The notes under the pieces were generated by a model, which had not been told where the DNA came from, made no database searches, and was given only the letters and a program-made list of their open reading frames with translations. 64,000 nt of DNA, from NCBI RefSeq assembly GCF_003946485.1, contig NZ_RHOJ01000002.1, positions 124,001-188,000 on the forward strand, written 5' to 3'. Of this stretch, positions 26,683-34,919 are shown piece by piece (within the stretch, counting starts at the first letter, position 1; the number at the start of each line of letters is the position of its first letter). The stretch comes from Lacticaseibacillus jixianensis (GTDB lineage Bacteria; Bacillota; Bacilli; Lactobacillales; Lactobacillaceae). Position numbers and translations under genes: made by a program.

Positions 26683-28659
26683 TCACTGATTCGCGTTGAC
26701 TACCAGGCGCTTCGTCACGTACGCCGCGTAGTACTTATTACCGGTCGGATTCGGGTGCACCTGGTCGTCGTAGAACCAGTCGCGGTGACGATCCGAGTAC
26801 CCGTGCCAATCGATCACGGTCAGGTTATTGAAGCGGCGTGTACCGGCCGCCAGCATTTTGTTGACGGTGTTTTGCCACGGCCGCGTCGGCACCTGCGCGT
26901 TGATCCAAAAGACGTGACGCTCGGGTCCGACCGCCTGCATCATCGCGTCCAGCTGCGCGTCGCTGAACGGCCCGTTGGTGCCCAGCTCAATCAGCACATT
27001 CTCCGCCAGCGCGCCCTGCGCGGCGTAGGAGCGCACCAGCTCGACCGAGGCGGCCATTTGGCGGGCCACTTTGCCGTCGATGAAGGCCTTGGGCATGAGC
27101 TGCTGCAGCGTCGGCTTGGCGTCAAGCAACACGGAATCGCCGATGGCCGTGACCGTGAGGGTCTGGGCCTTCTGCAGCTCGGCCTGGGAGATGCAGTACG
27201 CCTCGAACTCCCGGTTGACCGGGTGCGCGTACTGCGAACTGGCAGTGGCCTTGCTGGCACTGGCCGCCTGACTGGCCGACTGCGCCTTTTTGGTGGCCTT
27301 GGCCTTGCTGGCCGCGGCCGCTTTCTTCTGCGCGGCGATCTCCTTTTTCGCTTTCTGCAGCGCCGCCTTCTTCTGGGCGGCGGTTTCCTGGTTGGCCTTG
27401 AGGTGCTTTTCCTCAGCACTTTCGTGGGCCTTGGCCGCTGGGGCCTGAGCCAGGCCGACACTGCCCAGCACCAGGACCACCGCAAACGCCGCCACCAGGG
27501 TGCGGGCCAGTGCCGCCCCCCGGCCGCCGCGGACCCGCTGCCAAAAGGCGGCCAGGTCGGCGCGGCTGGCGTGGCCCAGGGGCTGCTCGATCAGCCGGTA
27601 GGACAGCTCGCTGATCACCAAAATGATGGTCACTTCGATCACCGGGTACAGGACCGGATGATTGGCGACGTCGCGAAAGGCATTTTCAAAGAAGATCATG
27701 ACCGGAAACTGATAAATGTAGATCCCGTAGCTACGCGAGCCGATCCAGTGAAACAGCGGGTTGGCCAGCAGCCGGCCCCACCATGTTGCGGGGCTGGCCA
27801 CCACCGCCACCAGCAGCATCGCCAGCAGACTAAAGCCAACCATGCCGCCCTCGTACAACGCGCTGCTTTGGTCGCCCAGGCGCAGCAGACTGGCGCCCAT
27901 GGCCAGTACGGCCAGCGTGCCGGCCCCATCAAGCAGCCAGCGGCTTGGCCGCGGCAGGTCGGCGGCCAGTTTCTGGCTCGGCCAGATGAACGCCAGCGCG
28001 CTGCCCATCAGCAAGGCAAAAATGCGCGTATCCGTGCCGTAGTACAGGCGGCTGGGATCACCCCCGCCGAGCATCGTCAGCCGGTACAGCACCGCCATCC
28101 AGACGCCGCTGGCCAAAGCCAACGTCATCGTCGCCGCGAACCGCTTGCCCGCGCTTTTGAACAAGTGAACTAGAAGCAGGAACAGGAACGGCCAAAGCAG
28201 GTAGAACTGGCCTTCGATCGACAGCGTCCACAGGTGCACAAACGGCGACTCGTTATGGGCGAACCGCTCGAAGTACGACTGGCCATTGGCGATCTGCCAC
28301 CAGTTATAAACCAGGGCCAAATTACTCAGCACGATCTTGTGCAGGTTGACCAGCAGATCGCGCGCAAACAACACGATGTACGCACTGGCCCCAAACAGCA
28401 CCGTGACCAGCGCCGGATAAAGCCGCCGCACCCGCTTGATGAAAAAGGCCTTGAGGGCCAGCGTGCCGCTTTGGGCATACTGACGGCCAAAGCCATCCGT
28501 GATCAGATACCCCGAGATCACGAAGAACAAAAGGACTCCCAAGTAGCCGCCTTGAAACAGGTCCGGCCGCAGGTGGTAGAGGATGACCCCCACGACCCCC
28601 AAAGCCCTTAACCCGTCAAAGCCGCCGATGTAACGCCGTTTAGGCTGGGCTGATTCCAT
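26683..28659 (-). CDS. OatA-like acyltransferase with SGNH domain
   Basis: A 658-residue protein with an N-terminal acyltransferase-3 domain: GGFDGLRALGVVGVILYHL and about ten to eleven membrane helices to residue 400. A Lys/Ala-rich, probably coiled-coil linker follows (about 410-475), then an extracellular SGNH esterase/transferase domain with GDSVLLDA (nucleophile Ser), ELGTNGPF and the C-terminal DQVHPNPTG (Asp-x2-His). This is the layout of OatA, which O-acetylates MurNAc and confers lysozyme resistance. Teichoic-acid or exopolysaccharide acylation is also possible. The start at MESAQPKRR is chosen by homology; the ribosome binding site is weak. Confidence 0.87.
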   Translation of the reverse strand: MESAQPKRRYIGGFDGLRALGVVGVILYHLRPDLFQGGYLGVLLFFVISGYLITDGFGRQYAQSGTLALKAFFIKRVRRLYPALVTVLFGASAYIVLFARDLLVNLHKIVLSNLALVYNWWQIANGQSYFERFAHNESPFVHLWTLSIEGQFYLLWPFLFLLLVHLFKSAGKRFAATMTLALASGVWMAVLYRLTMLGGGDPSRLYYGTDTRIFALLMGSALAFIWPSQKLAADLPRPSRWLLDGAGTLAVLAMGASLLRLGDQSSALYEGGMVGFSLLAMLLVAVVASPATWWGRLLANPLFHWIGSRSYGIYIYQFPVMIFFENAFRDVANHPVLYPVIEVTIILVISELSYRLIEQPLGHASRADLAAFWQRVRGGRGAALARTLVAAFAVVLVLGSVGLAQAPAAKAHESAEEKHLKANQETAAQKKAALQKAKKEIAAQKKAAAASKAKATKKAQSASQAASASKATASSQYAHPVNREFEAYCISQAELQKAQTLTVTAIGDSVLLDAKPTLQQLMPKAFIDGKVARQMAASVELVRSYAAQGALAENVLIELGTNGPFSDAQLDAMMQAVGPERHVFWINAQVPTRPWQNTVNKMLAAGTRRFNNLTVIDWHGYSDRHRDWFYDDQVHPNPTGNKYYAAYVTKRLVVNANQ

Positions 28660-28693
28660 ACTATCCCGCCTTAATCTTGTGCATGCCCGATTA

Positions 28694-29980
28694 TTATTCC
28701 ACAAACTCAAACGTGAAATCGTCGATCGCGACCAGGTCGCCGGTTTTGGCGCCGGCCTCCCGCAACGCGTCGTCGACCCCGATGCTGCGAAGCTGGCGGG
28801 CGAAGCGCAGGGCCCCGTCGTCGTGATCCAGGTTCGCCATCTTGAAGAGGCGCTCGACCTTCGACCCGCTCAGAATGAACGTGCCGTCGTCATCGCGGCT
28901 CACGGCCACTTCCGCCTCGGTCGCCTTTTCATGCGCCACGGCCTGCTCGGCGGTGGCTTTCGGCTCGAAGACCGGCGCCGACTTCAGCGCCTGGGCCGTG
29001 TCCTGCATCAGCTGGCTCACGCCCTTATGCGTGATGCTGGAAATGGCATAAATATTCGCCGCCGGCACGCCTTCCTTGAGCAGCGCCGCCTTGAACGCCT
29101 CAAAGCGCTCCTCGGCGCCGGGCATGTCCAGCTTGGTGGCAACGACCAGCTGCGGCCGCTTCAAAATATTGTCGTCGTAGGTGCCGAGTTCCTGCCTGAT
29201 CTGGTGGTAATCATCCAGCGGCTCGCGGCCGTTTGCCGGATCCATCTCGACGAGGTGTAGGATGACGCGGGTGCGCTCCACGTGGCGCAGGAACTGGAAG
29301 CCCAGCCCGACCCCGTTGGATGCGCCTTCGATCAGCCCGGGCAGGTCCGCCATGACAAAGTCGGAACCGTCGTCCAGCTGCACCATCCCCAGGTTCGGGG
29401 TCAGCGTGGTGAACTGATAGGCGGCGATCTTCGGCTTGGCGGAGGTCACGACAGACAACAGGGTAGACTTGCCCACAGACGGGAAGCCGACCAGCCCGAC
29501 GTCGGCCAGGACCTTCAGCTCCAAGGTCACGAACCGGTGCTGCCCGGGCTCACCGTTTTCAGCAATTTCCGGCGCCGTGTTTTTCGGTGAGACAAAGTGG
29601 ACGTTGCCGCGCCCGCCGCGCCCGCCGCGCGCAACGACCAGCTCCTGGCCGTTGGCCGTCAGGTCGCCGATCACTTGGTGCGTGTCGGCGTCGTACACCG
29701 TGGTACCGGCAGGAACGGCCAAGCGAATGTCTTCGGCCTTGCGTCCGTACATCTGCTTTCCGAGGCCATTGCCCCCGGCCTTCGCGTGAAAATGGCGCTG
29801 GTAGCGAAAATCCATCAGCGTGCGCAGGCCAGGATCGACGTAGAGCACAATGCTGCCGCCGTGGCCGCCATCGCCGCCGGCCGGCCCACCAAAGGGCACA
29901 AACTTTTCGTGGCGAAACGCCACCATGCCGTCCCCGCCCTTGCCGGCTTCAACTTCTACTGTCACTTGATCGACAAACAT
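28694..29980 (-). CDS. obgE: GTPase ObgE/CgtA
   Basis: A 428-residue Obg GTPase. It has a glycine-rich Obg fold (1-158; [16 protein letters not shown]), a G domain with [11 protein letters not shown] (G1), [10 protein letters not shown] (G3) and ATKLDMP (G4, with T where Asn is common), and a C-terminal OCT domain ending in AIDDFTFEF. Obg binds the 50S subunit and links ribosome assembly to growth and stress. The start [18 protein letters not shown] follows AAGGAGGAG. A perfect minus-strand TATAAT lies at 30055-30060, without a clear -35 box. Confidence 0.95.
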   Translation of the reverse strand: MFVDQVTVEVEAGKGGDGMVAFRHEKFVPFGGPAGGDGGHGGSIVLYVDPGLRTLMDFRYQRHFHAKAGGNGLGKQMYGRKAEDIRLAVPAGTTVYDADTHQVIGDLTANGQELVVARGGRGGRGNVHFVSPKNTAPEIAENGEPGQHRFVTLELKVLADVGLVGFPSVGKSTLLSVVTSAKPKIAAYQFTTLTPNLGMVQLDDGSDFVMADLPGLIEGASNGVGLGFQFLRHVERTRVILHLVEMDPANGREPLDDYHQIRQELGTYDDNILKRPQLVVATKLDMPGAEERFEAFKAALLKEGVPAANIYAISSITHKGVSQLMQDTAQALKSAPVFEPKATAEQAVAHEKATEAEVAVSRDDDGTFILSGSKVERLFKMANLDHDDGALRFARQLRSIGVDDALREAGAKTGDLVAIDDFTFEFVE

Positions 29981-30140
29981 GAGCTCCTCCTTGAATGATA
30001 AGTCTAAGTCACTAGCATACGGGTTTCGCCCCGTCAGTGCAAATCTCACTAGCCATTATACTAGATTCCAGGCGCGTCCGGGGGCCGTATATCAGTTATG
30101 CAAAAGAAAAGTTCAAGCAAAAGTGTTGCGCCAGGGAGAG

Positions 30141-30240
30141 GCCAGCACGGCGGGCCGGCCGCAGATGCGGCCGCCTGGCGGACAGGGTGACATGCGGAGC
30201 GGCTAATCATGCCGCTAAAACCGCCAGCACTGTGCACCTT
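30141..30240. repeat. Degenerate first unit of the structured-repeat array
   Basis: Only the 3' half follows the family pattern: GGCTAATCATGCCGCTAAAACCGCCAG, then GCACCTT at 30234-30240. The 5' part is a different GC-rich palindromic sequence (GCGGCC repeated around 30170). Probably a decayed or truncated unit. Confidence 0.6.
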
Positions 30241-30880
30241 GGCGTAATCGGGCTGCGGGCTGGCAACGCGGGAGTGGCTAACTACGCTCACGGCCTCGCC
30301 GCCAAAAAACGGCGGCAATGCCCTGAGCTAGGCTATCCATCCCGCTAAAACCGCCAGCCCTGCGCACCTTGCACCTAACTGGGCTACGGGTCGACAACGC
30401 CCGAGCGCTCAGCTACGCTCACGGCCTTGCCGCCAAAAAACGGCGGCAATGCCCTGAGCTAGGCTGATCGTCGGGCTAAGACCGTCGACCCTGCGCACCT
30501 TGGCGTAACTGGGCTGCGGGCTGGCAACGCGGGAGTGGCTAGCTACGCTCACGGCCTCGCCGCCAAAGTACAGCGGCAATTCCGTGAGCTAGGCTATCCA
30601 TCCCGCTAAAACCGCCAGCCCTGCGCACCTTGCACCTAACTGGGCTACGGGTCGACAACGCCCGAGCGCTCAGCTACGCCATCGGCCTCGCCGCCAAAAA
30701 GCGGCGGCAATGCCGATGGCTAGGCTGATCGTCAGGCTAAGACCGTCGACCCTGCGCACCTTGGCCTAACTGGGCTACGACTTGGCAACGCGGAAGTGAT
30801 TAGCTACGGCCGCGGCTTCACCTGCTGCGCAGGCAAAGCCGCAGCCTAGGCTAATCATTCCGCTAAACCCGCCAAGTCTT
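30234..30880. repeat. Tandem array of five ~131-bp multi-stem structured repeats
   Basis: GCACCTT boundaries at 30234, 30364, 30495, 30625 and 30756 give a 130-131 bp period. Outer arms alternate: units 1 and 3 GGGCTGGC/GCCAGCCC, units 2 and 4 GGGTCGAC/GTCGACCC, unit 5 ACTTGGC/GCCAAGT. Second arms are GCGGGA/TCCCGC, GCCCGA/TCGGGC (one mismatch in unit 4) and GCGGAA/TTCCGC. The core has TAGCTACG, CTC, an inner hairpin usually closing AAAAAAC, AAT and CTAGGCT. The region between obgE (upstream) and the araC-type gene (downstream end) has no protein-coding gene. Confidence 0.9.
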
Positions 30881-30895
30881 CGCATCTTACATCAA

Positions 30896-30923
30896 AAAAT
30901 CGGTCCCGGGGAGGGCCGATTTT
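30896..30923 (-). terminator. Terminator of the araC-type gene
   Basis: AAAATCGGCCC and GGGACCGATTTT (minus strand) form a stem with one mismatch followed by six T, about 100 bp beyond the AraC-family stop. Flanking A and T runs make it potentially bidirectional. I see nothing else in 30924-31025. Confidence 0.75.
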
Positions 30924-31025
30924 GGGTAGTTCCATAGCAATGAGTGGTCGGCCCCGTCCGAAGAGCCGGCCTGTCTTGACTGACAAATACAGGATAGCAT
31001 CAGCCGCCAAAGACAACGGACATTT

Positions 31026-31901
31026 TCAAAAGTAAACCCGGTCATTTTTGTGAAACCGCTTGTACGCCTTGCGGTACGCGCTGGGGGTCAGGCCCTTCCA
31101 GCCCTTAAAATTACGCGCCAACGCGCGCTGGTTGGCAAACCCGACCGCCGTGGCCACATAGTCGATCGCCTTATTTGACGTCAATAGCAGCTCCCGCGCC
31201 TTCATCAGCCGGACCGTGCGCAGATAGCGAATGACCGACAGCTTGAGGTTCGCCTGAAACTGGGCGTTCAGCGTCGTGGTCGACACGTGCAGGCGCTGCG
31301 CCAGGCGCGCAGTCGTCAGCGGCTCGGCGTAGTCGCGGTCGATGATCCCCATGGCCGCGTCGACCAGCGGCGGATTGACCCGCACGGCCGGCGTTTGCAG
31401 CGGCGCGGTGAAGTGAGCGGCCAGCAGCGCAAGCACCCGGTAAAACGCGCTGAGCATGCGCAGCCGACTGATCTGATCTCCGGCGCGGCCGTGCTCCTGG
31501 GACATCGCCAGCATGGCGGTCCATAAGGCTTCGTAAGCCGGGCGCTGGGCCGGGTCCGCCGGCTGACCATGGAGCGTAAAGTGCCAGTTGACCGCGTCCG
31601 GCAGGACCTCGGTCAAAAATTCCGGATCGACGTTGAAGCCGTACTCCAGCCAGTCAGCGCGTTGCTCGGCGGAGGAGCTGTGGACGACGCGCGGATCGAT
31701 CGCCCACATGCACCCGGGCGTGAACAGACTGGTCCGGCCATCCTCAACCACCTTCAGCGTGCCCCCGTGGATCAGGCAGTTGACTTCCAGCCCCTGGTGC
31801 CAGTGCGGGGCGACGGCCGCCATCCTCGCTGGCCGGCGCAGGTAATCACGAAACGGAAACGACGGGGTCATCTGCACGATCTCATGTTTGATTGCCGCCA
31901 T
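31026..31901 (-). CDS. AraC-family transcriptional regulator
   Basis: A 291-residue regulator with an N-terminal cupin sensor domain (PHWHQGLEVNCLIHGG and FTPGCMWAIDPRVVHSS) and a C-terminal double helix-turn-helix (about 190-285; AQRLHVSTTTLNAQFQANL, then KAIDYVATAVGFANQRALARNFK). Proteins of this shape usually activate nearby carbohydrate genes on binding a sugar. The start is the ATG at 31899-31901 with GAGG 8 bp upstream, rather than a GTG three codons earlier that overlaps the site. It follows mupG, separated by a terminator-like hairpin, so partial read-through is possible. Confidence 0.88.
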   Translation of the reverse strand: MAAIKHEIVQMTPSFPFRDYLRRPARMAAVAPHWHQGLEVNCLIHGGTLKVVEDGRTSLFTPGCMWAIDPRVVHSSSAEQRADWLEYGFNVDPEFLTEVLPDAVNWHFTLHGQPADPAQRPAYEALWTAMLAMSQEHGRAGDQISRLRMLSAFYRVLALLAAHFTAPLQTPAVRVNPPLVDAAMGIIDRDYAEPLTTARLAQRLHVSTTTLNAQFQANLKLSVIRYLRTVRLMKARELLLTSNKAIDYVATAVGFANQRALARNFKGWKGLTPSAYRKAYKRFHKNDRVYF

Positions 31902-31926
31902 CAAGCTCACCTCTTTTTACCTATGT

Positions 31927-31964
31927 TAAAACAGATTCCGCCAACTCGGTCAGCAGAATCTGTT
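31927..31964 (-). terminator. Terminator-like hairpin between mupG and the araC-type gene
   Basis: AACAGATTC and GAATCTGTT (minus strand, 9 bp) flank a 17-base loop and are followed by a short TTTT. Moderate strength. Confidence 0.6.
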
Positions 31965-31970
31965 CTCTCG

Positions 31971-33059
31971 TTAGGCTTTAACCATCCGAAAGCCGCTCCA
32001 AGGCTTCAGGTAGCTGAGCAGGAACAACTCGTCCGGGTGCAAGTGGCCGACCACATTGACCCGACCGTCGTTCGGCATGCCCTGCAACGCGATCTGGGTT
32101 TCGCCCTTGTACTGGCCGAACTTCTCGTTGTCGATGAGGACGTCGCCGCGCTTGATCGGCTCGGTGTGGTGCGCCGGGAAATCGCGGTCGCGGTACTTGA
32201 CCCGCGTCATCGTGCTGCGCAGCAGGTACTCGGAGCGATCGCCGCGGTAGCTGTGGTCATTATCGAACAGCAGCTCAGCCTCAAGCGGCGAAATGTCGGC
32301 ATCCGGCACCACCTTAAGGGCTGGGTACGCGGCGGTCCAGGCGTCGTGCGCCGCCTTGAGTTCAGCCTCGCTGGCGTACGCATTGCCGATGATCACATCG
32401 TTGATCGTGTCGAGCAGCACATAGTGTTTGACCTGCGTCTCGATCGGCAGGTGGCGGTGGTCTTCAAGCGTGCACACGCCATCCTGCGTCGGCCACGGGC
32501 CAAACGTTGCGGCCTGCGACGTGATGAAGGCGGCCGTGTTCAGGTCGTACTTCGTGTACATCGCCGTCGCCTGGTCGAAGAACGCCTGTCCCAGCCCCGA
32601 AAACTGGTGCGGGTAGAAATTGTGTGAGCCCAGCAGGTTCTCACGGTTGGGTGAATACGACATGATATTGTCGATGTAGTGCGTGCCTGACGACATGTTG
32701 ACCTCGATCTTCAGGCCGTACGGGTTGCGCGTCATGCGCGCTTCCTCGGCACCCGTGAAGCCCAAGTCCAGCCGCACGCCCCACGCCCCAAGGTCCTTGA
32801 AGAACTTCAGGTTGTCGTAGGTCACGCCGAGCTGATCGAACAGGGCCGGGTTCATGTCGACCATCACTTCCATGCCCAGGCTGTTGGCGTGGTCGATCAC
32901 CTTTTTAAAGCTGGCGACCACGCTGGCCGCGTCACCCTTGATCTCAAGCAGTGACGTGAACACCCGCTTGAAGCCATACTTAGCCGCCAGGTCCAGGTAG
33001 GCCGCGTCTTTTTCATAAGTGGAACGCTCCGGATAAACGGAGACGCCTAATTTTCCCAT
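31971..33059 (-). CDS. MupG-type (DUF871) 6-phospho-N-acetylmuramidase-like protein
   Basis: A 362-residue protein: an N-terminal TIM-barrel (MGKLGVSVYPERSTYEKD start; DLGAWGVRLDLGFTG; EVNMSSGTHY; LGSHNFYPH) and a C-terminal cyclophilin-like domain from about residue 240. MupG of Staphylococcus cleaves MurNAc-6-phosphate-GlcNAc taken up by a PTS during cell-wall recycling. Family assignment is firm; the exact substrate is inferred. No murP or murQ gene is adjacent. It is divergent from fruR. Confidence 0.85.
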   Translation of the reverse strand: MGKLGVSVYPERSTYEKDAAYLDLAAKYGFKRVFTSLLEIKGDAASVVASFKKVIDHANSLGMEVMVDMNPALFDQLGVTYDNLKFFKDLGAWGVRLDLGFTGAEEARMTRNPYGLKIEVNMSSGTHYIDNIMSYSPNRENLLGSHNFYPHQFSGLGQAFFDQATAMYTKYDLNTAAFITSQAATFGPWPTQDGVCTLEDHRHLPIETQVKHYVLLDTINDVIIGNAYASEAELKAAHDAWTAAYPALKVVPDADISPLEAELLFDNDHSYRGDRSEYLLRSTMTRVKYRDRDFPAHHTEPIKRGDVLIDNEKFGQYKGETQIALQGMPNDGRVNVVGHLHPDELFLLSYLKPWSGFRMVKA

Positions 33060-33178
33060 GAGTAAAATCCCCCTTTACGTCATTAGCCTACCATATTGGC
33101 CTACACCAATGAAAGGGCTTCCTGATGATTTGTGGGAACAATTTTGGATGTGACGGTTTATGAACGATTTTGCCAAAC

Positions 33179-33233
33179 TTTTTGAATGTTTTTGACCGTT
33201 ATATATTGATTTTGAATGATCCCGGCGTATAAT
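33179..33233 (+). promoter_or_regulatory. fruRKA promoter with three related direct repeats
   Basis: TTGATT (33206-33211), 16-bp spacer, perfect TATAAT (33228-33233). TTTTTGAATG (33179-33188), TTTTTGACCG (33189-33198) and TTTTGAATG (33210-33218) are near-identical repeats upstream of and inside the promoter, a plausible operator for the DeoR-type FruR. Confidence 0.6.
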
Positions 33234-33253
33234 GACTGCGAGAGGTGAGGAAA

Positions 33254-34003
33254 GTGCTTACAGAAGAGCGCCACCGGTACATTAAGGCCGCCTTGCGTCA
33301 GCAGGGCGTCGTCAAAGCCAAAGATCTCATGCAAGCCCTGGCCGCTTCGGAGTCCACGGTGCGCCGCGACCTTCAAGACTTAGAGGAACAAGGTGCGCTG
33401 AGACGGATCCACGGCGGCGCCGAGCGCCTCATCGACGCCGCGGTGGAACCCAGCGTGCGGGAAAAAGCCACCCGCGCCCTGATCGAAAAGCAGCGGATCG
33501 CCAAGGCGGCGGCCGCCATGATCCCCGCCCATGCGACTATTTTTCTGGATGCCGGCACCACCACGGCGCAGATGATCCCCCTGCTGGTGGGCCGCGACAT
33601 CACCGTGGTGACCACCGGGGTCGACAACGCCAGTCAGCTGGCCGATTACAAGGTCCAAACGCGCATGCTGCCGGGAACCGTCAAGCCCGCCACGAAGGCG
33701 CTGATCGGAGCCACCACCGCCCACGCAATGGCGGCCTGTCACTTCGACCTGGCCTTTCTCGGCACAAACGGCGTGCACCTGAAGTACGGCCTCACCACCC
33801 CAGACGAAGAGGAGGCGGCGATCAAGCGCGCGGCGCTCAGCCAGGCGACCCAAACCGTCGTCCTGGCCGACCCCAGCAAGTTCGGTCAGGTCAGCTTCGC
33901 TAAGTTTGGCGACCTTGCCGCCGCAACGATCCTGACCACCCCGCTCGGGGAGCTTACTCAGTACTACGAAGATCAACCCACAATCAAGGAGGTCACAAAT
34001 TGA
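33254..34003 (+). CDS. fruR: DeoR-family fructose operon repressor
   Basis: A 249-residue DeoR-family regulator: N-terminal winged helix (LTEERHRYIKAALRQQG, then SESTVRRDLQDLEEQGALRRIHGGAE) and a sugar-phosphate-binding domain with IFLDAGTTTAQMIPLL and LADPSKFGQVSF. In this family fructose 1-phosphate is the usual inducer. GTG at 33254 is chosen because AGGTGAGG sits just upstream; a GTG three codons earlier lies inside that site. It overlaps fruK by 4 bp and is first in the fruRKA operon. Confidence 0.93.
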   Translation: MLTEERHRYIKAALRQQGVVKAKDLMQALAASESTVRRDLQDLEEQGALRRIHGGAERLIDAAVEPSVREKATRALIEKQRIAKAAAAMIPAHATIFLDAGTTTAQMIPLLVGRDITVVTTGVDNASQLADYKVQTRMLPGTVKPATKALIGATTAHAMAACHFDLAFLGTNGVHLKYGLTTPDEEEAAIKRAALSQATQTVVLADPSKFGQVSFAKFGDLAAATILTTPLGELTQYYEDQPTIKEVTN

Positions 34004-34917
34004 TTTATTCTGTCACCCTAAACCCATCGATCGACTATGTGGTCACGCTGGACCACCTCGCGCTTGGACTGGTCAACCGGCTCGACTCGGCGCTGACGCT
34101 GCCCGGTGGTAAAGGCATCAACGTGTCCCGGATCCTGAAGGCCCTGGGCCGGCAAAGCACTGCGCTGGGCTTCATGGGCGGCTTCACCGGCCGCTTCATC
34201 GAAGAACAGCTCCAGGCGCTGGCCCTCCCCTGCGCGTTCACGCCCGTTCAGCAGCCGACGCGGATCAACGTCAAGCTGCGCGCTGAAAGCGAAACGGAGC
34301 TGAACGCGGCGGGCCCGACCATCAGCGAGGCCGAGATCAGCGCGTTCAGAGCCAACTTGCAAAAGCGCCTGCAGCCCGGCGACGTGGTCGTCATGGCCGG
34401 CAGCTTGCCCAACGGCCTGCCCGAAAGTTTTTACCGCGACCTGATCCCCCTGATCCAAGGTGCCGGCGCCGAGTTTGTGATCGACACCACCGGCCAGGCC
34501 CTGCTCGACACACTGGCGGCCCACCCACTGGTCGTCAAGCCCAATCACCACGAGCTGGCCGAATTATTCGGGGACGCAGAATACCCGGACCTGCAGCAGG
34601 TGGTCGCAGCCGGTCGCAAGCTCCTGAAGCGCGGCGCGCAGCACGTGCTGGTCTCCATGGCCGGCAAGGGCGCACTGCTGGTGGAAGCCGACAAGGCCTA
34701 CCACGGCAGCGCCGCCAAAGGCCAGGTGGTCAACTCAGTCGGCGCCGGCGATTCGATGCTGGCAGGCTTTACCGGCACCCTGGCAGAAACGAACGATCCA
34801 CTGGAGGCCTTCAAGGTCGGCATCGCCTGCGGCAGTGCCACCGCCTTTTCCAAGGACCTGGCCGACCGTGCCAAGATCGATGAAGTGTATCACACCATTA
34901 CAATAGAGGAAGTGTAA
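34000..34917 (+). CDS. fruK: 1-phosphofructokinase
   Basis: A 305-residue PfkB-family kinase that converts fructose 1-phosphate to fructose 1,6-bisphosphate. Motifs: IYSVTLNPSIDYVV start, LPGGKGINVSRILKALG (substrate site), VVKPNHHELAELFG and the catalytic NSVGAGDSMLAGF. A TTG start overlaps the fruR stop (TTGA) and follows AAGGAGG, so translation is coupled. It acts directly on the product of the FruA transporter encoded next. Confidence 0.94.
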   Translation: MIYSVTLNPSIDYVVTLDHLALGLVNRLDSALTLPGGKGINVSRILKALGRQSTALGFMGGFTGRFIEEQLQALALPCAFTPVQQPTRINVKLRAESETELNAAGPTISEAEISAFRANLQKRLQPGDVVVMAGSLPNGLPESFYRDLIPLIQGAGAEFVIDTTGQALLDTLAAHPLVVKPNHHELAELFGDAEYPDLQQVVAAGRKLLKRGAQHVLVSMAGKGALLVEADKAYHGSAAKGQVVNSVGAGDSMLAGFTGTLAETNDPLEAFKVGIACGSATAFSKDLADRAKIDEVYHTITIEEV

Positions 34918-34919
34918 CA

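Noticed and set aside
30234-30880. CRISPR array
   Set aside because: Whole 131-bp units repeat, including the supposed spacers; there are no short identical repeats with unique spacers and no cas genes.
30061-31020. Several open frames across the repeat array
   Set aside because: They come from the GC-rich palindromic repeats, change frame between units, and lack ribosome binding sites and any protein-like composition.
33140-33175. cre site upstream of fruR
   Set aside because: TGAACGATTTTGCCA lacks the spacing of the CcpA consensus, so no call was made.
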